64,000 nt of DNA from Anaeramoeba flamelloides (lineage: Eukaryota; Metamonada; Anaeramoebidae). Shown in pieces: positions 34,501 through 44,819 of this stretch. The translations under genes and the position numbers were made by a program. The notes under the pieces were generated by a model that saw only the letters and a list, made by a program, of their open reading frames with translations, searched no databases and had not been told where the DNA came from. The stretch's first letter is position 1. Each line of letters begins with the position of its first letter. The stretch is from assembly GCA_027625915.1 (NCBI GenBank), contig JANTQA010000027.1:1-64000 (forward strand), written 5' to 3'.

Positions 34501-37500
34501 AGTGAATGGTTCTAATTTGGTATTTCTTCTTGAATTGATTAAATAAGTTTTTTTTTTTCACAAATCGAATTTTGGTGTGTTAAAAATTTTGAATTGGGGT
34601 TTAGAATGAAAAACATGTAACTTGCATTTGATTGTTTAAAAAATAATTTGTACCCTTTCCATATTTACAGTTTTTTATTGAAATTGGTCAGTGTGCATGG
34701 TTTTCTCCAAAAAAAGTACTATTATTTTTTTCATTTTTTGGAAATATTTCAGCATACATATTTTGAAATAAATACCTTTGACATTTATTCAATTTGAATT
34801 AATATTAAACTTAATTTGGCATTGTAAATTAACGAATACATTCACTAACAAAGATGATTTTTTATGAACTATAAAAAAAAAAATGCCCTACTTTTTGGAA
34901 ATACCTTATAATGAATTAATATATGCCAAATTGTGTCAAAACATTTTTTTAATATCAATTGTAATAATAAATAATTCTTTATTTTTAAAGTCCCTTTCAT
35001 GAGTTTTTTTTCTCAAATAATAAATTTCTGTACAGCAATACTTGTATCTAATTTTTTTTTTAATCAAAATTGAGAATCTGAAACTATACTAGAAGAATCT
35101 TTTATTTCATTCATATGTAAGTTTTTAAAAAATCCTGTGAAAGTACTATTAATTGAGATTGGTTGATAATTTAAAGGAATTCTCATTTCTCCAGCTTTGC
35201 GAATAATAAAGTGTTTCTTTTTTTAATAAATTTAATTATTTCTTTATTTGGGTTTATTAATTCAGTTAAAAAATATTTTTTGAACATTTTTTTAAAAAAA
35301 AATGAAGAAAAGATTCTTTTTTCGTTCTTTTTTTTTTTTGTGTTCAAATTTATAATATTGAATTTTATCAAAATCTTTTACTGATTTATTTTTTTGATAT
35401 TTTATTAAATCATAAATATTTTCTAAAGAAAAAATGGCTTTTATATCCATTGGCTTTAAATCATCAATTTTTTTAAATAATATTCTTTTATTAATTTTTA
35501 ATATTTTTATTTCTGGTTTTTTTGATAATTTCTTTACAGGAATTAAAATATGTATTTTCTAAATTTTTATTATTTAAAATAATATTTGATTTGGAGATTT
35601 TCTAATTTTATAAATTAATTTCAATATTTTTGATTAAATTCAAATTCCATATTGATATGATTTATTAATTTGTCCCAAATTATTAGAATTTTAATCATCA
35701 TATTGAAATTTGAAATTTTTCAAACTTTTTTACCTTAAGGTATTGCTTTGATATATTGATTTTAAAATAAGGACTCAAACAACAATAAAATTTACAATGT
35801 ATTCTATGATTTAATGTTTCGTTTGGTTTGAAAAAAGTCGAGAAAACAACAAAGGGAAAAACCAATTATTTTCTTTTGACTTAATCCCAAACAACTTTTT
35901 ATTTTATGTTTTCTCATAGATTTTAATTTATTGATCTGACATTGCTTTTTTTTTTTTTTTGATTTACAATTTACCAAATTTTCTTTTTTTAAAATAATTA
36001 ACTTTTTTAAATTTATGAATAAAGAATCAAACTCAAATGTTCTTTTTTTTGTAGTATTAAAAGAATTGTTTGTTTTATCTCCTATTGAAAAAAAGGTTCT
36101 GAAAATTGGAACATTTTCATTTAGTCGCTAATCCACAAAAAAACTTTAAAATTGTTTCGTTCTTTTTTCATTTAAAACATGAAAAAAGAGGTTTTTACAT
36201 AAACACATAAAAGTGAAAAATGATTTTTTTCGAGAAAAGCAAACAAAAAAATCACAGAAATCAAAAAAGTACAAAGTTTATCCATCATTTTTTTTTTTTA
36301 GAAAAAATTTAATCATCATGTTGTAGAGAATCAAAAACACTCAAAAAATCAAAGCTAAAAAAGAATATTTGTTTTTAGTTCTTTGAAAGTGTTGATATAA
36401 ACCAAATCTCAAAAATTTGGGGCAAATTTATTATTATTATTATTTTTTTTTCATTTGTCTTTAAAAAATATGATTACACTATATTTTTATTTATTAATCT
36501 ATATTGGTTATTATCTCTACACACTTTAGTAAAATACATTATTATTCAAAAAAAAAAAACATTTAAACAATTTTATTTCTGATGAAAAATCTACCCCTAT
36601 TTTGAAAATAAGTTATTATGAATAATTAATTCTTCTAATTGTTATTTTTTTTTCCAAATAGGTTTAAAAATACTTTTATTTATTTTCCTTTAAAAGAAAA
36701 AATTGGAAAGTTTCCTTCTGTTAAAAACAAAATCAATCAACCAATTCTCTATTTGTTTCTAATTCCTCTATTATATTTAACTTTTGATTTTATTCTAACT
36801 TCTTTATCATTTAACAATTCTTTTTATTATTCATTCAAAGTTGGCACATTCAAATACTGATTGGAATAGCTTAGAAATTCTATTAAATTCTTATAAAAAT
36901 AAATTTTGTGTTTATTTGAATGGGAGGTTTGTCTTGTTACAATCAAAAACAAAAATTGATAAATTTCTTTTAAGATCACTACCAAAGGCAATATCGAAGG
37001 TTAAAGATACAAATTCTAAGACACCACTTAAAGTGATCAAATTTCTTTTAGAATGTCTAAAGGTCTGCACATTTTCTGATAGTTTAGAAAATGATTTAAT
37101 TCTTGCGATTTAATAAAATCAATTGGCAATACAAACCCACAGCAAGTTAGCCAAGTTGAATTAATATTTCAAGAAATTTATCGGATTATTGAATTATATC
37201 GAAACAAATTCCCATCTGGAAATTTTATTTTACCAAGATGCTTTAAAACAATGTCCAAATTTAAAAATTCTTCAAGCTCTCTTGATTTAAAATTATATAA
37301 AGATTTCTTTGATTATAAATATGTAGATCGGATAAGAATTAGTGCCATTTTAAGTATGATCGAAGCATCGTCCGATGAAAAAATATCTTTAACTTTTGAA
37401 GATGTTTTGGAGCATTTATTAGTTCCAAAGCAACTTACAAACTCTAGCATGTTTTTTTACAAAATTATTTTCCAAAATAAAAAGAATTTTTAATCGGAAT

Positions 37501-37980
37501 CCAATATATCAAGAATACTTTAATTTGCCAACAACAGTAAATATTTCAATTATGAACTCATTATGGGAATTACTAAATACCTTTTCAAATTACAACTCCT
37601 CATTCAAATTTTCTCTGTTTAAATTATATGAGTCAATCTGGGGAACATCCGTGCCTGCCATTTTTATTGAAGACGAATCAGCAAATCTTTCCAACTTGGA
37701 TTTCAATAAAGAAAAGGAAAAATCATTAAGAAAAAAAAGAAGAACAGATAGAGTAAGAAATATCCAATTAAATAATAAAATACAGCAAGACAGAAAAACA
37801 AAAGAAGGCAAAATTATTCCCTTCCATTTATTAGATCCAATCGAGCCAATGGAATTTAATTTAAGAGAATTGGGTTTGATAAGAGACAAAAATGAAAAAT
37901 TAACAGTGGACTTTAGATTACCAAAAAAATATTTTTTAAAAAGTAAACCCTTCTTTATCAGTGAAAAAATGGGAAAATAA
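30700..37980 (+). CDS. TAF2: TFIID subunit TAF2 (CIF150-like), three exons
   Basis: TAF2 is the M1-aminopeptidase-like subunit of TFIID that contacts core-promoter DNA. Exons: 30700-31273, 31595-33441, 36841-37980; about 1186 residues, against 1199 in human. Exon junctions keep frame (SD|YAYIDNRDY; ALAD|LAHSNTDW). The N-terminus has the M1-like beta domain, then SSWFPCLESMN. The pseudo-catalytic region (SGIVTQIFGVFIHFSNFQDN, WLLIGLSGLL) lacks the HExxH zinc motif, as TAF2 does. A Lys/Glu-rich insert lies at 32630-32830. The C-terminal part reads IRRVGGKSTFFISKN, NIQLRYSAIQSL, SLPKAISKVKD and YVDRIRISAILSMIE. Two exon-3 frame shifts fall at T runs (near 37109 and 37488). After the TAA at 37978-37980 the same frame stays open for about 40 codons. 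ATG chosen at 30700 (MENKPEF); upstream is closed or lacks ATG. Confidence 0.9.
34077..34595 (+). mobile_element. 520-bp inverted-terminal-repeat element, copy A (in TAF2 intron)
   Basis: Ends are AATTCAAAATTTTCCACACA and, reversed, AATTCAAAATTTTTAACACA. An internal copy of the same end motif (CAAAATTTTTAACACACC) lies at 34404-34421. The whole unit matches the reverse complement of 41878-42405 through most of its length (for example TTTGATCGATCAAT, TTAGTTGGTAGTATCTAACC). No open frame of note and no clear target duplication. Confidence 0.75.
35083..35700 (-). pseudogene. LINE reverse-transcriptase start, minus strand, inside TAF2 intron
   Basis: Minus-strand frames read IKILKINKRILFKKIDDLKP and MDIKAIFSLENIYDLIKYQK, then HFIIRKAGEMRIPLNYQPIS followed by INSTFTGFFKN. 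The block KAG...LNYQPISI matches the reverse-transcriptase motif in which a Lys-Pro-Gly or similar is followed by YRPISL. Frameshifts separate the parts. It is a fragment with no 3' end, inserted against the direction of TAF2. Confidence 0.6.
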
Positions 37981-38536
37981 AAATTCAACCAAGAAATATA
38001 TTTACCTTCAAGAAAAGAAAAATTTAGTAAGGATCAAACTGAAAATAATAATAAGCCACTAATATATAAATTTACACGAAAGATCTATTCAAATGAAAGA
38101 AAATGATAATAAAATACAAAAATATAAATAAAGATGAAAAAGAAAAATAACAAATGTTGTGTCGATTTGAATTGCTTTTTAATTCCTTTTGAATTTACAT
38201 TTTTCTCTTTTTATTTTTTTATTTTTTTTTTTGATATTTTTTTTTATTATTAATTCGTTGATATCTATTTTTAATATAAAAAATAATAATAATTTTTTTG
38301 TTATATTTTTTTTAAATTATTCAAAAATTAAATTAATTCTTTTTTTTTTATTTAACAAAATTAATTCATAAAGAAATATATTTTTTTTATTGAAAATATT
38401 AATTAATTCGAAAAATATTTTTCTACAAATTTTTTCTAATGTTGGAAATACATAGTATTAAAATAATAATTTTATAATATTATTTCTATTATTTCAATTT
38501 AATTGTTATAAAAGATATTGATTATATCCCTAATAA
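37981..38536. other. Region after the TAF2 stop
   Basis: The TAF2 frame stays open from 37981 to a TGA near 38106 (FNQEIYLPSRKEKFSKDQTE). This is either former coding sequence now past a stop or chance. A possible polyadenylation signal AATAAA sits near 38109. The rest is AT-rich without features. Confidence 0.45.
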
Positions 38537-38569
38537 TATATATATATTTATATATATATATATATATCC
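38537..38569. repeat. AT dinucleotide microsatellite
   Basis: A short run of alternating T and A, interrupted once by TTT, ending in TCCC. Confidence 0.8.
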
Positions 38570-38884
38570 CTTAACACCCCAAATAACCTAAAAACATTTC
38601 AAACAAAATTTTAATTTGAAATGTTATCAAAGGATAATAAGATATAGAATTGATAAAAAATTATCTTAGAAAGAAAATTTCATAATTAAAAATTGTATAG
38701 TTACTTAAAATAAAAAAATAACTTGAAAAAAATTTTTAACATGTAGAATTTTTTTTTGGTTATTAATGATTTATTATTTTTCAAAATTTTGTCAAAATAA
38801 TTTTTTTTTTTTTGAAAAGTTTGTCTAGATATCAAAAACCTCTTAGTTTAACATTTAAAACACATCATACTTTACTGGAAATTT

Positions 38885-40040
38885 TTCTGGGTCCCTTTGC
38901 ACCCCAAAATTTGCCTAAAATGATTGATTAAATAATTTATTCATTATCAAGAGGTTATTTTTGACATCACATAGAAAAATTGTTATATCTATTGATTACT
39001 ATTCAATATCAATTTCTATATTTAGAGACTAAATAATTTTAAAAAAATAAAACAATATATAAATTAAATTAGAAAAAAAAATCAAATTTTTTTTCATTTA
39101 AATTACAATTTTTTAACAAGATTTTTTCAATTTTAAATGATTTGGCCAATAGTTCGAGTCAGATTTATAATTGATTTTTTTTTTTTTTTACAATTTTTAA
39201 TTTTTGACTTTTTTAAAATCTAGACATAAAATAAACAATATTGTTGAATTAAAGACAATATCAGAACTTATTTAACAAGATCTGTATTAATTTATTAAGG
39301 AAAAATCCAAATATCGCAAATATATTTTTATTGAAATTTTTACCAATAACAAATGCAATAAAAAACATTTGGTTTCAGATTATTTTATTATATTGGAATA
39401 ATATTTAAAATTAATTTTAATTTTATTTTAATTTAGGTATAAATATTTTATTGATTAAAAAGTAATTTATATTTGTTTTATTCAATTTAATAAATTGAAA
39501 TTATTTACAATTTTTTTTTTTTTTAATTTTCAATTATTATCTATTGCTTAAATAAAAGTTTTTAGATAATTAAACATATTAAAAAATTTAATTTTGGCCT
39601 AAAAAATAAAATTTCATTTTCTCTTGATTGGATATTTATTGAATTTTTTCTAAAAAAAAAATTAAATTTCAAAGTAATTTATTTTTTTATTTATTTTTTT
39701 TTATCATACAATTAGCAAAATTTTTTGGTGGTTATTATTAATAAATTAATGTGTGTTGGGTTTTTTGAATTACTATTAAAGTAATAGGAAATTTCTATTT
39801 AAAAAATAAAATAAAAAATAAAAATATTTAAAAAAATGTAAAATAAATAATTGTTTTTTTTTTTTTTCAATTTCAAAAAAAAAATCAATAACTTAACTAC
39901 TTTATCTTTGAACTATTTTGACTTTTTTATTATAATTCAAATCTCGATTTAAGACAAATTTGAAAATAATATATTAGTAATATTTTTAATTATTTAAAAA
40001 ACTTGATGAAATTTAGGCAAATCCGGTATGCTAAAGGGAT
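38885..40040. mobile_element. Candidate 1.15-kb inverted-repeat element, much diverged
   Basis: The left end reads GGTCCCTTTGCACCCCAAAA then TTTGCCTAAAATGATT. The right end, reversed, reads TATCCCTTTAGCATACCGGA then TTTGCCTAAATTTCAT. Both continue into a TTAAATAATT. A third worn copy of the end motif lies at 38568 (TCCCTTAACACCCCAAATAA). The interior is AT-rich with no coding sequence. Boundaries and target duplication are uncertain. Confidence 0.4.
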
Positions 40041-40276
40041 ATATATATATATAAACTTTGTTTCATTCAAGATGCTCAACATTTTTTTCAAATACAAATA
40101 TTTTCATAAATGAATTTTTGAAGTATATAAGAAATAAGTAGAATAACCATAAAAAAACCAACTTTCGATATGGATTGTTTTTTTAGAAAATTTCTTTATT
40201 ATCTGCTTTCTACTATATATTTTTATGACTTTTTTTTCTAAAATTCTCAAAAAAATCCTAAATTTTTTTTTTATTA

Positions 40277-40830
40277 TTTAACGGAAGGGTTTTTTAATTC
40301 CTCTTATTTGCCCAGAATCCTAAATTATGATTTGGTAATTTTATTAAAGACTCAAAAATAAATTTATTACCCATTAAGGTTAATAAATACGATGAATCTC
40401 TTTTTCTAATAATATCAAAAATAGTAATAATATTTTTTTAATATATTAGAGATGTTAAAGTTTTTTCCAATTCAGATATCCAGATTTTACGATTATTTTC
40501 ATAGGCTGGGCAGTTCAGAAAAAAATCCCAAATCTTCAATGATATCTTTTTTTTTGATTTTTTGTATATTTTACAGTATTTTGATTTGTCCTTGTTCATA
40601 ACATAAGAATATCTATTTAAATAATTTGTAAAATTTCTGAGTTTTTAAAATCGAAGTTGAACCCTTCCATTTTTAAATATCTTTGTTGTTTGTTAATATT
40701 GTTTTGAATAGAAATTATTTTTAAATATTTTGAACTTTCCAACTTGGACTATTTTCCAGTAGTTTTAATTCGATATTTCTTAAGTTCAAATTCTAATTCT
40801 TTTAAAATCCTAAAATTTATAATAAACTAA
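40277..40830 (-). pseudogene. LINE ORF2 C-terminus and 3' end, minus-strand copy
   Basis: Read on the minus strand: ELEFELKKYRIK, then KYLKIISIQNNINKQQRYLK, then after worn cysteines NCPAYENNRKIWISELEK, all matching the plus-strand copy at 10190-10540. The 3' end is GGGCAAATAAGAGGAATTAA ... CCTTCCGTTAAATAA followed by an A-run, like the end at 10683-10733. Its 5' side is cut at about 40830. Confidence 0.7.
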
Positions 40831-41877
40831 ATTACATTTCAAATACTTCTAATGAATGTGTCTATTTTTAGACACCCTTTCAATGGACATACAAAATTTA
40901 GTTCCTTTGAGAGTTCTCTCATTACCAGATTAAGTGACTTCTTTATTTAAACTCTGTAACAGCTACTCCATTCAAAAATTTGAATTAAGAATCTATCAAA
41001 AAAAAAAAAACACTTACAATTTTATGTAAACATTTTTTTTTTTTTTTTTTTTTTTTTTCCCGTCAAAAGGCCCTAGTTTTATGTGGTAAATTACCTGTTT
41101 TTCAAACCTTTTGTATCAATATTAAAAGAAAAATTATTTTGTAAATTTCAAAATTGAAATATTTTTTGACATTTTATTTCTTTTTTGAAATATTTTTTTG
41201 ATACATATAATCCATTTGCAAATTTTTTTTATTGCAAGATCAATAGTCACTTTGCGTAATAATGTTTTATTTTAATTTTATGTAAATTGTAAAAATGATT
41301 GTTAAGAAATAATATTGATTTCTATTGGAATATTTTTTTTGGATCTTCAATTGGAAATCAAAATGAACATTGTTATTTTTTTCCCAAAAGGACACCTAGA
41401 ATTTGGGGTTTTTAATTTTTTAAGAAAAATATAGATTTTTACCATTTATTCCTTCGGATACCAACTATATATTTGGAGTGTATTATTCTAATTATTTTTT
41501 TATTTGTTTCTTCAAAGGGGCAATTCTAAAAAATAATTTATATTAGAAAAAAAAATGCTGGGCAATTTTGTCTGAAACAAAGTTTATTTTAAGGTTTTTT
41601 TTTTTTAAATTCTGTTTTATTATATTTTTTTTTTTTTTGGTAAAGATAATGTGTTTTAATCCGTACAAAATATCAAATATCAAAGGTCACTTGTGTAAGA
41701 AACTTGATTTCAGAAAAAAATATTGATCTAAAATAATAAATTTAAAAAAATATTATCAAGTATTCAAAAAAACAAATCATTATTAAATTACATTAAAATT
41801 GTCTTTTTAAATCGCTATAAATGTATAAAATCCTGCCTTTTACAAATTATTATAAATAAAATAAAAATATAAACCTC
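40831..41877. other. AT-rich spacer
   Basis: No gene. A T-run of about 27 occurs at 41032-41058. Otherwise nothing I can support. Confidence 0.5.
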
Positions 41878-42405
41878 AATTCAAAATTTTTAACACACCA
41901 AATTCGATTTGTGAAAAAAAAACTTATTTGATCAATTCTCTAAGAAAGGCCAAATTAGAACAATTCCCTAATTGGAATGTTAACACTTGTTTATAAAATA
42001 CAATACACTATAAAAAAAAAAGAATAATTAATTATCAATACCAAACAAATCATGGGTGTGTTAAAATTTTGGAGAGAGTAAAACAAAAAAAAAGTACATT
42101 GGTAAATTTGTTTAAATTCTATTAGGAACATTGATCGATCAAATGGTCAGATACCACCAACTAATTTTATTTGAGTTCTTCTATATGGAACAACTCAACT
42201 TTAACATAATACCAATTGTTGAAAGAAATGTTGATCCAACAAAACGAAGCAAATTATGTAATTCAAAAAATGAAATGAAAAAAAAAACTAAAAGATGAAA
42301 AAATGATTTTCCATATTTTGAAAAAATCAAAATTATATGCAATTTGAATGAAATTGTATTGTTGTGATTGTTTGGAACATTTTAACTGTGTGGAAATTTT
42401 GAATT
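41878..42405 (-). mobile_element. 520-bp inverted-terminal-repeat element, copy B
   Basis: Reverse-complement partner of 34077-34595, with the same end motif and the same internal GGGTGTGTTAAAATTTTGGA at 42053-42072. It differs by scattered substitutions and small indels, so the two insertions are not recent. It lies about 3.9 kb beyond the TAF2 stop, in opposite orientation to copy A. Confidence 0.75.
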
Positions 42406-42411
42406 TTAGTT

Positions 42412-42620
42412 TATAAAAGGATATCTATTAAATTAAACCAGTTCAATTCAGTTGCTTCCGTTTCGTTTGCTTAAGATCGAATAAGAACACGTTCTTGTTA
42501 AAGATCTAATCTTAAACAGGCTTACTAATTCTTATAACCTTTTTTCATCACTTTTAGCTCCTTCAAGCGCTATAAACGTGAAAGAAGGGTAACCAAATAA
42601 CGTATAAAGATATCTCGAAA
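42412..42620 (+). ncRNA. Candidate small structured RNA with TATA box and T-run
   Basis: TTATAAAAGG at 42411-42420 is a strong TATA box. From about 42440 the base composition becomes more balanced than the surroundings. The stretch contains AAGAACACGTTCTT (42483-42496, stem AAGAAC/GTTCTT) and AAGATCTAATCTT (42501-42513, stem AAGAT/ATCTT), and then CCTTTTTT at 42539-42546, which could stop RNA polymerase III. A further paired stretch, CTCCTTCAAG...GAAAGAAGGG, follows. There is no long open frame. It resembles no RNA I can name: it lacks the ACAGAGA box of U6 and the GUAGUA box of U2. Confidence 0.35.
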
Positions 42621-42914
42621 AATAAAAAGTCTCAAAAATAAAACTTTATTTCTATATATTTCTATATTATTTTTCAACATACCAAAGTAGGGTCATGAAA
42701 CATAACAATGTTTATAGTGGTATAAAAAAATTACAAATGTGAAATAATTGATGTTTTTTTTATTTTTATTTAAATACACGTTTGTTTTAATAAACCTATA
42801 TCTATGTATTCGAAAAAATAATTTAAAATAATGGTTTTATTGTTAAATTTTTAAAAAAATCTTATTTTAAAATAATAATAATAAAAAAAAAACAATTAAA
42901 ATAAATCAAATAAC

Positions 42915-44819
42915 TTAATAATCAGACTTCTTCAAAGATTCGAGATAAGATTTCAATTTTTCAATTTCATTATCTTTTTCTGATTTAATTTTTTTTAAAT
43001 TTTTACGAAAATTGTGTTTTAATTGTTTATATAATTCCGATTGTTTCAATTTCAAGTCTCTATTTTCATTTATTTCAATTTGTTGAAGTTTTTGTTCAAA
43101 ATCACAGAAATAAATGATTTTCTTGATTGTCAAATGATTTTAATTTTTTTAATAAAATTTTTTTTTTTTGGTTTTGGAATGAATTATTAATCTTGTTGAT
43201 TTTTAAAAATTTTTCATCCTGCTTTTGTTTGCAAATTTTTTGAATATTTAATTTATATTCGTTTTTCAATTTAGTTTTTCTCATTTGTTAAGTTTTTAAT
43301 CGAATCTTTTTTATTTTGTAATTGCAATTGGTCAATTAATTCTTCGTTCTCCTTTTCCCAATTTTTTTCCAATTGCTTTATATAATCGTTGTTCTCGATT
43401 TGGCTTTGCTTTGTAAATTTATCTTTTGTGATTCTATTTTGGATTGGATTTTATTAATTTTTCAATTAAAATTTTCTCCTCGTCATCTAAATATTTGTCC
43501 ATTCCTCTATTTAATTTATTTTTTTCATTTTTTTCTCGTAATTGTTCTTGTTGTTTTTGAAAAAGCTTCAGCTTTTGATCCAATTTGTTTCTATACTTTT
43601 GAATGTCTTGGGCTTTTTTTTCATTTAATTGCTTCCTTAATCTTTTCCTTCTTCGGATTAATTGCGAATTATTTTTGGACATTTTTATTTTTAATTCCTT
43701 CATCTTTTTTTTTTTAATCCTTGTGATCTCCCTTTCTAATTTTTCTTCTAATTCAATTTCTTGTAGGTCTACTTCTCTTTGCATTTTGGAGATGTTTTTT
43801 TCTCTTTCCTTGAGAAAATCGTTTTGAAATTTTTTGACGATTTTTTTTTGTTGCGACTCCTTGAGATCTTGCTTTAGCATTTCTCTGTCTTGCTCACTTG
43901 CGCTCCACTCCTTTTCCAATCGATTTAATTTTATTTTGAGCGACTTGCCCTTCAATTTCTTTAATTCCTCCTGCGCTAAGTGGAGTGTCAATCTGTGCCT
44001 TGATCGGATTTCTTCAATGACCCTCTGCTTTTCCCGCTCTCCAATTATGGATCCGAGATGGTAGTATGCCTCGCAATTGGTTGAATCAAGCTCAACAGCC
44101 CTGCGAAGAAATTTCAAGGACTTGTCAGTTCTTCCCAGTTTGCGATACACAATACCAATTCTGGAATGGGTTTCTGAATGGTCTGGATCCATCTCCAAGA
44201 TCTTTTCATAGTATTTTAGTGCCTTCTTGTACCTTCCCAAATCTGAGAGCAAATACCCCAAATTGTGGTAGGCTTCCAAATACTCTGGGTTCAGCTTGAG
44301 TGCCTTGAGATAGCATTTGATCGCTTCTTTTGGCTTTTCCAAAAGATCAAATGCATGCGCCATGTTGTGGTGGGCTTCCGGATAGTCAGGCGAATATTTG
44401 ACAGCTAATTTGTAATGCTTGAGCGCTTTCATGTGCTTACCTAAGTCGGTGTAAATGGTTCCTAAATTGTTCTGTGCTTCGGCATATTCTGGGTTGATTT
44501 CGAGCGCTTTGTTTAAGTATTTTTCTGCTTCCTCATAGCTGCCCTCTTGATGTAATAAAAAACCCATGTTGTTGTAGGCTTCAGAGTGTTTGGGGTTCAA
44601 TTCAAGACACTTGCTATACGATTGTAAGGCCTCTTCGGGTTCATCAAGATCCTCATATGTAAACGCCAATTGGAAGTGGGTTTCTGAATTTTCGGGATCG
44701 TATTTTAAGGACTTTTGAAAGTGGCGAACAGCCTTGTTATAATTTCCCAAATCATATTGCTCAATTCCTTTTTCGAGATACAGATTTGATTTTGTTTTTG
44801 TTTTTGTTTTGCTGTTCAT
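42915..44819 (-). CDS. TPR repeat protein with long coiled-coil tail
   Basis: An intact 461-codon frame (44819-43434) starts MNSKTKTKTK and has seven exact 34-residue TPRs from residue 11 to 248, plus a partial eighth to about 265. Canonical positions are clear (for example SEAYNNMGFLLHQEGSYEEA, AEAQNNLGTIYTDLGKHMKA). TPR arrays of this type bind peptide or protein partners. Residues 265-460 are a highly charged coiled coil. After the TAG at 43434 the coiled-coil pattern goes on in other frames: DKFTKQSQIENNDYIKQLEK (43340-43430), LKNEYKLNIQKICKQKQDEK (43200-43280), DLKLKQSELYKQLKHNFRKN (42990-43060). It ends SLKKSDY with TAA at 42915. I read this as one protein of about 640 residues broken by three single-base slips; a true stop at 43434 is the alternative. 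Clearly richer in GC than its flanks. Partner unknown. Confidence 0.82.

Larger units (their letters stand above)
33442..36840 (+). other. 3399-bp intron 2 of TAF2, carrying transposon debris
   Basis: Donor GACGTAATATTT, acceptor TCATTCAAAG. Support is the protein match across it: human TAF2 has a continuous segment where ALAD and LAHSNTDW join here. The intron holds one copy of the 520-bp inverted-repeat element (34077-34595) and a minus-strand LINE reverse-transcriptase relic (35083-35700). The other verified introns in the window are 100-380 bp, apart from the BEACH intron. Confidence 0.75.

Noticed and set aside
36639-36840. Open frame just upstream of TAF2 exon 3 as an extra exon
   Set aside because: Human TAF2 needs no residues between ALAD and LAHSNTDW, and the frame is hydrophobic Phe/Leu/Tyr typical of AT-rich intron. 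The acceptor at 36840 fits better.
42460-42520. Resemblance of the candidate RNA (GCTTAAGATCGAATAAGAAC...GTTCTTGTT) to the 5' domain of U2 snRNA
   Set aside because: The branch-point-pairing GUAGUA box is absent and no Sm site follows. I keep only an unnamed RNA candidate.
43373-44299. Several plus-strand frames of 70-114 codons across the TPR gene
   Set aside because: They are antisense to an intact TPR repeat gene with exact 34-residue periodicity and have no domain of their own.
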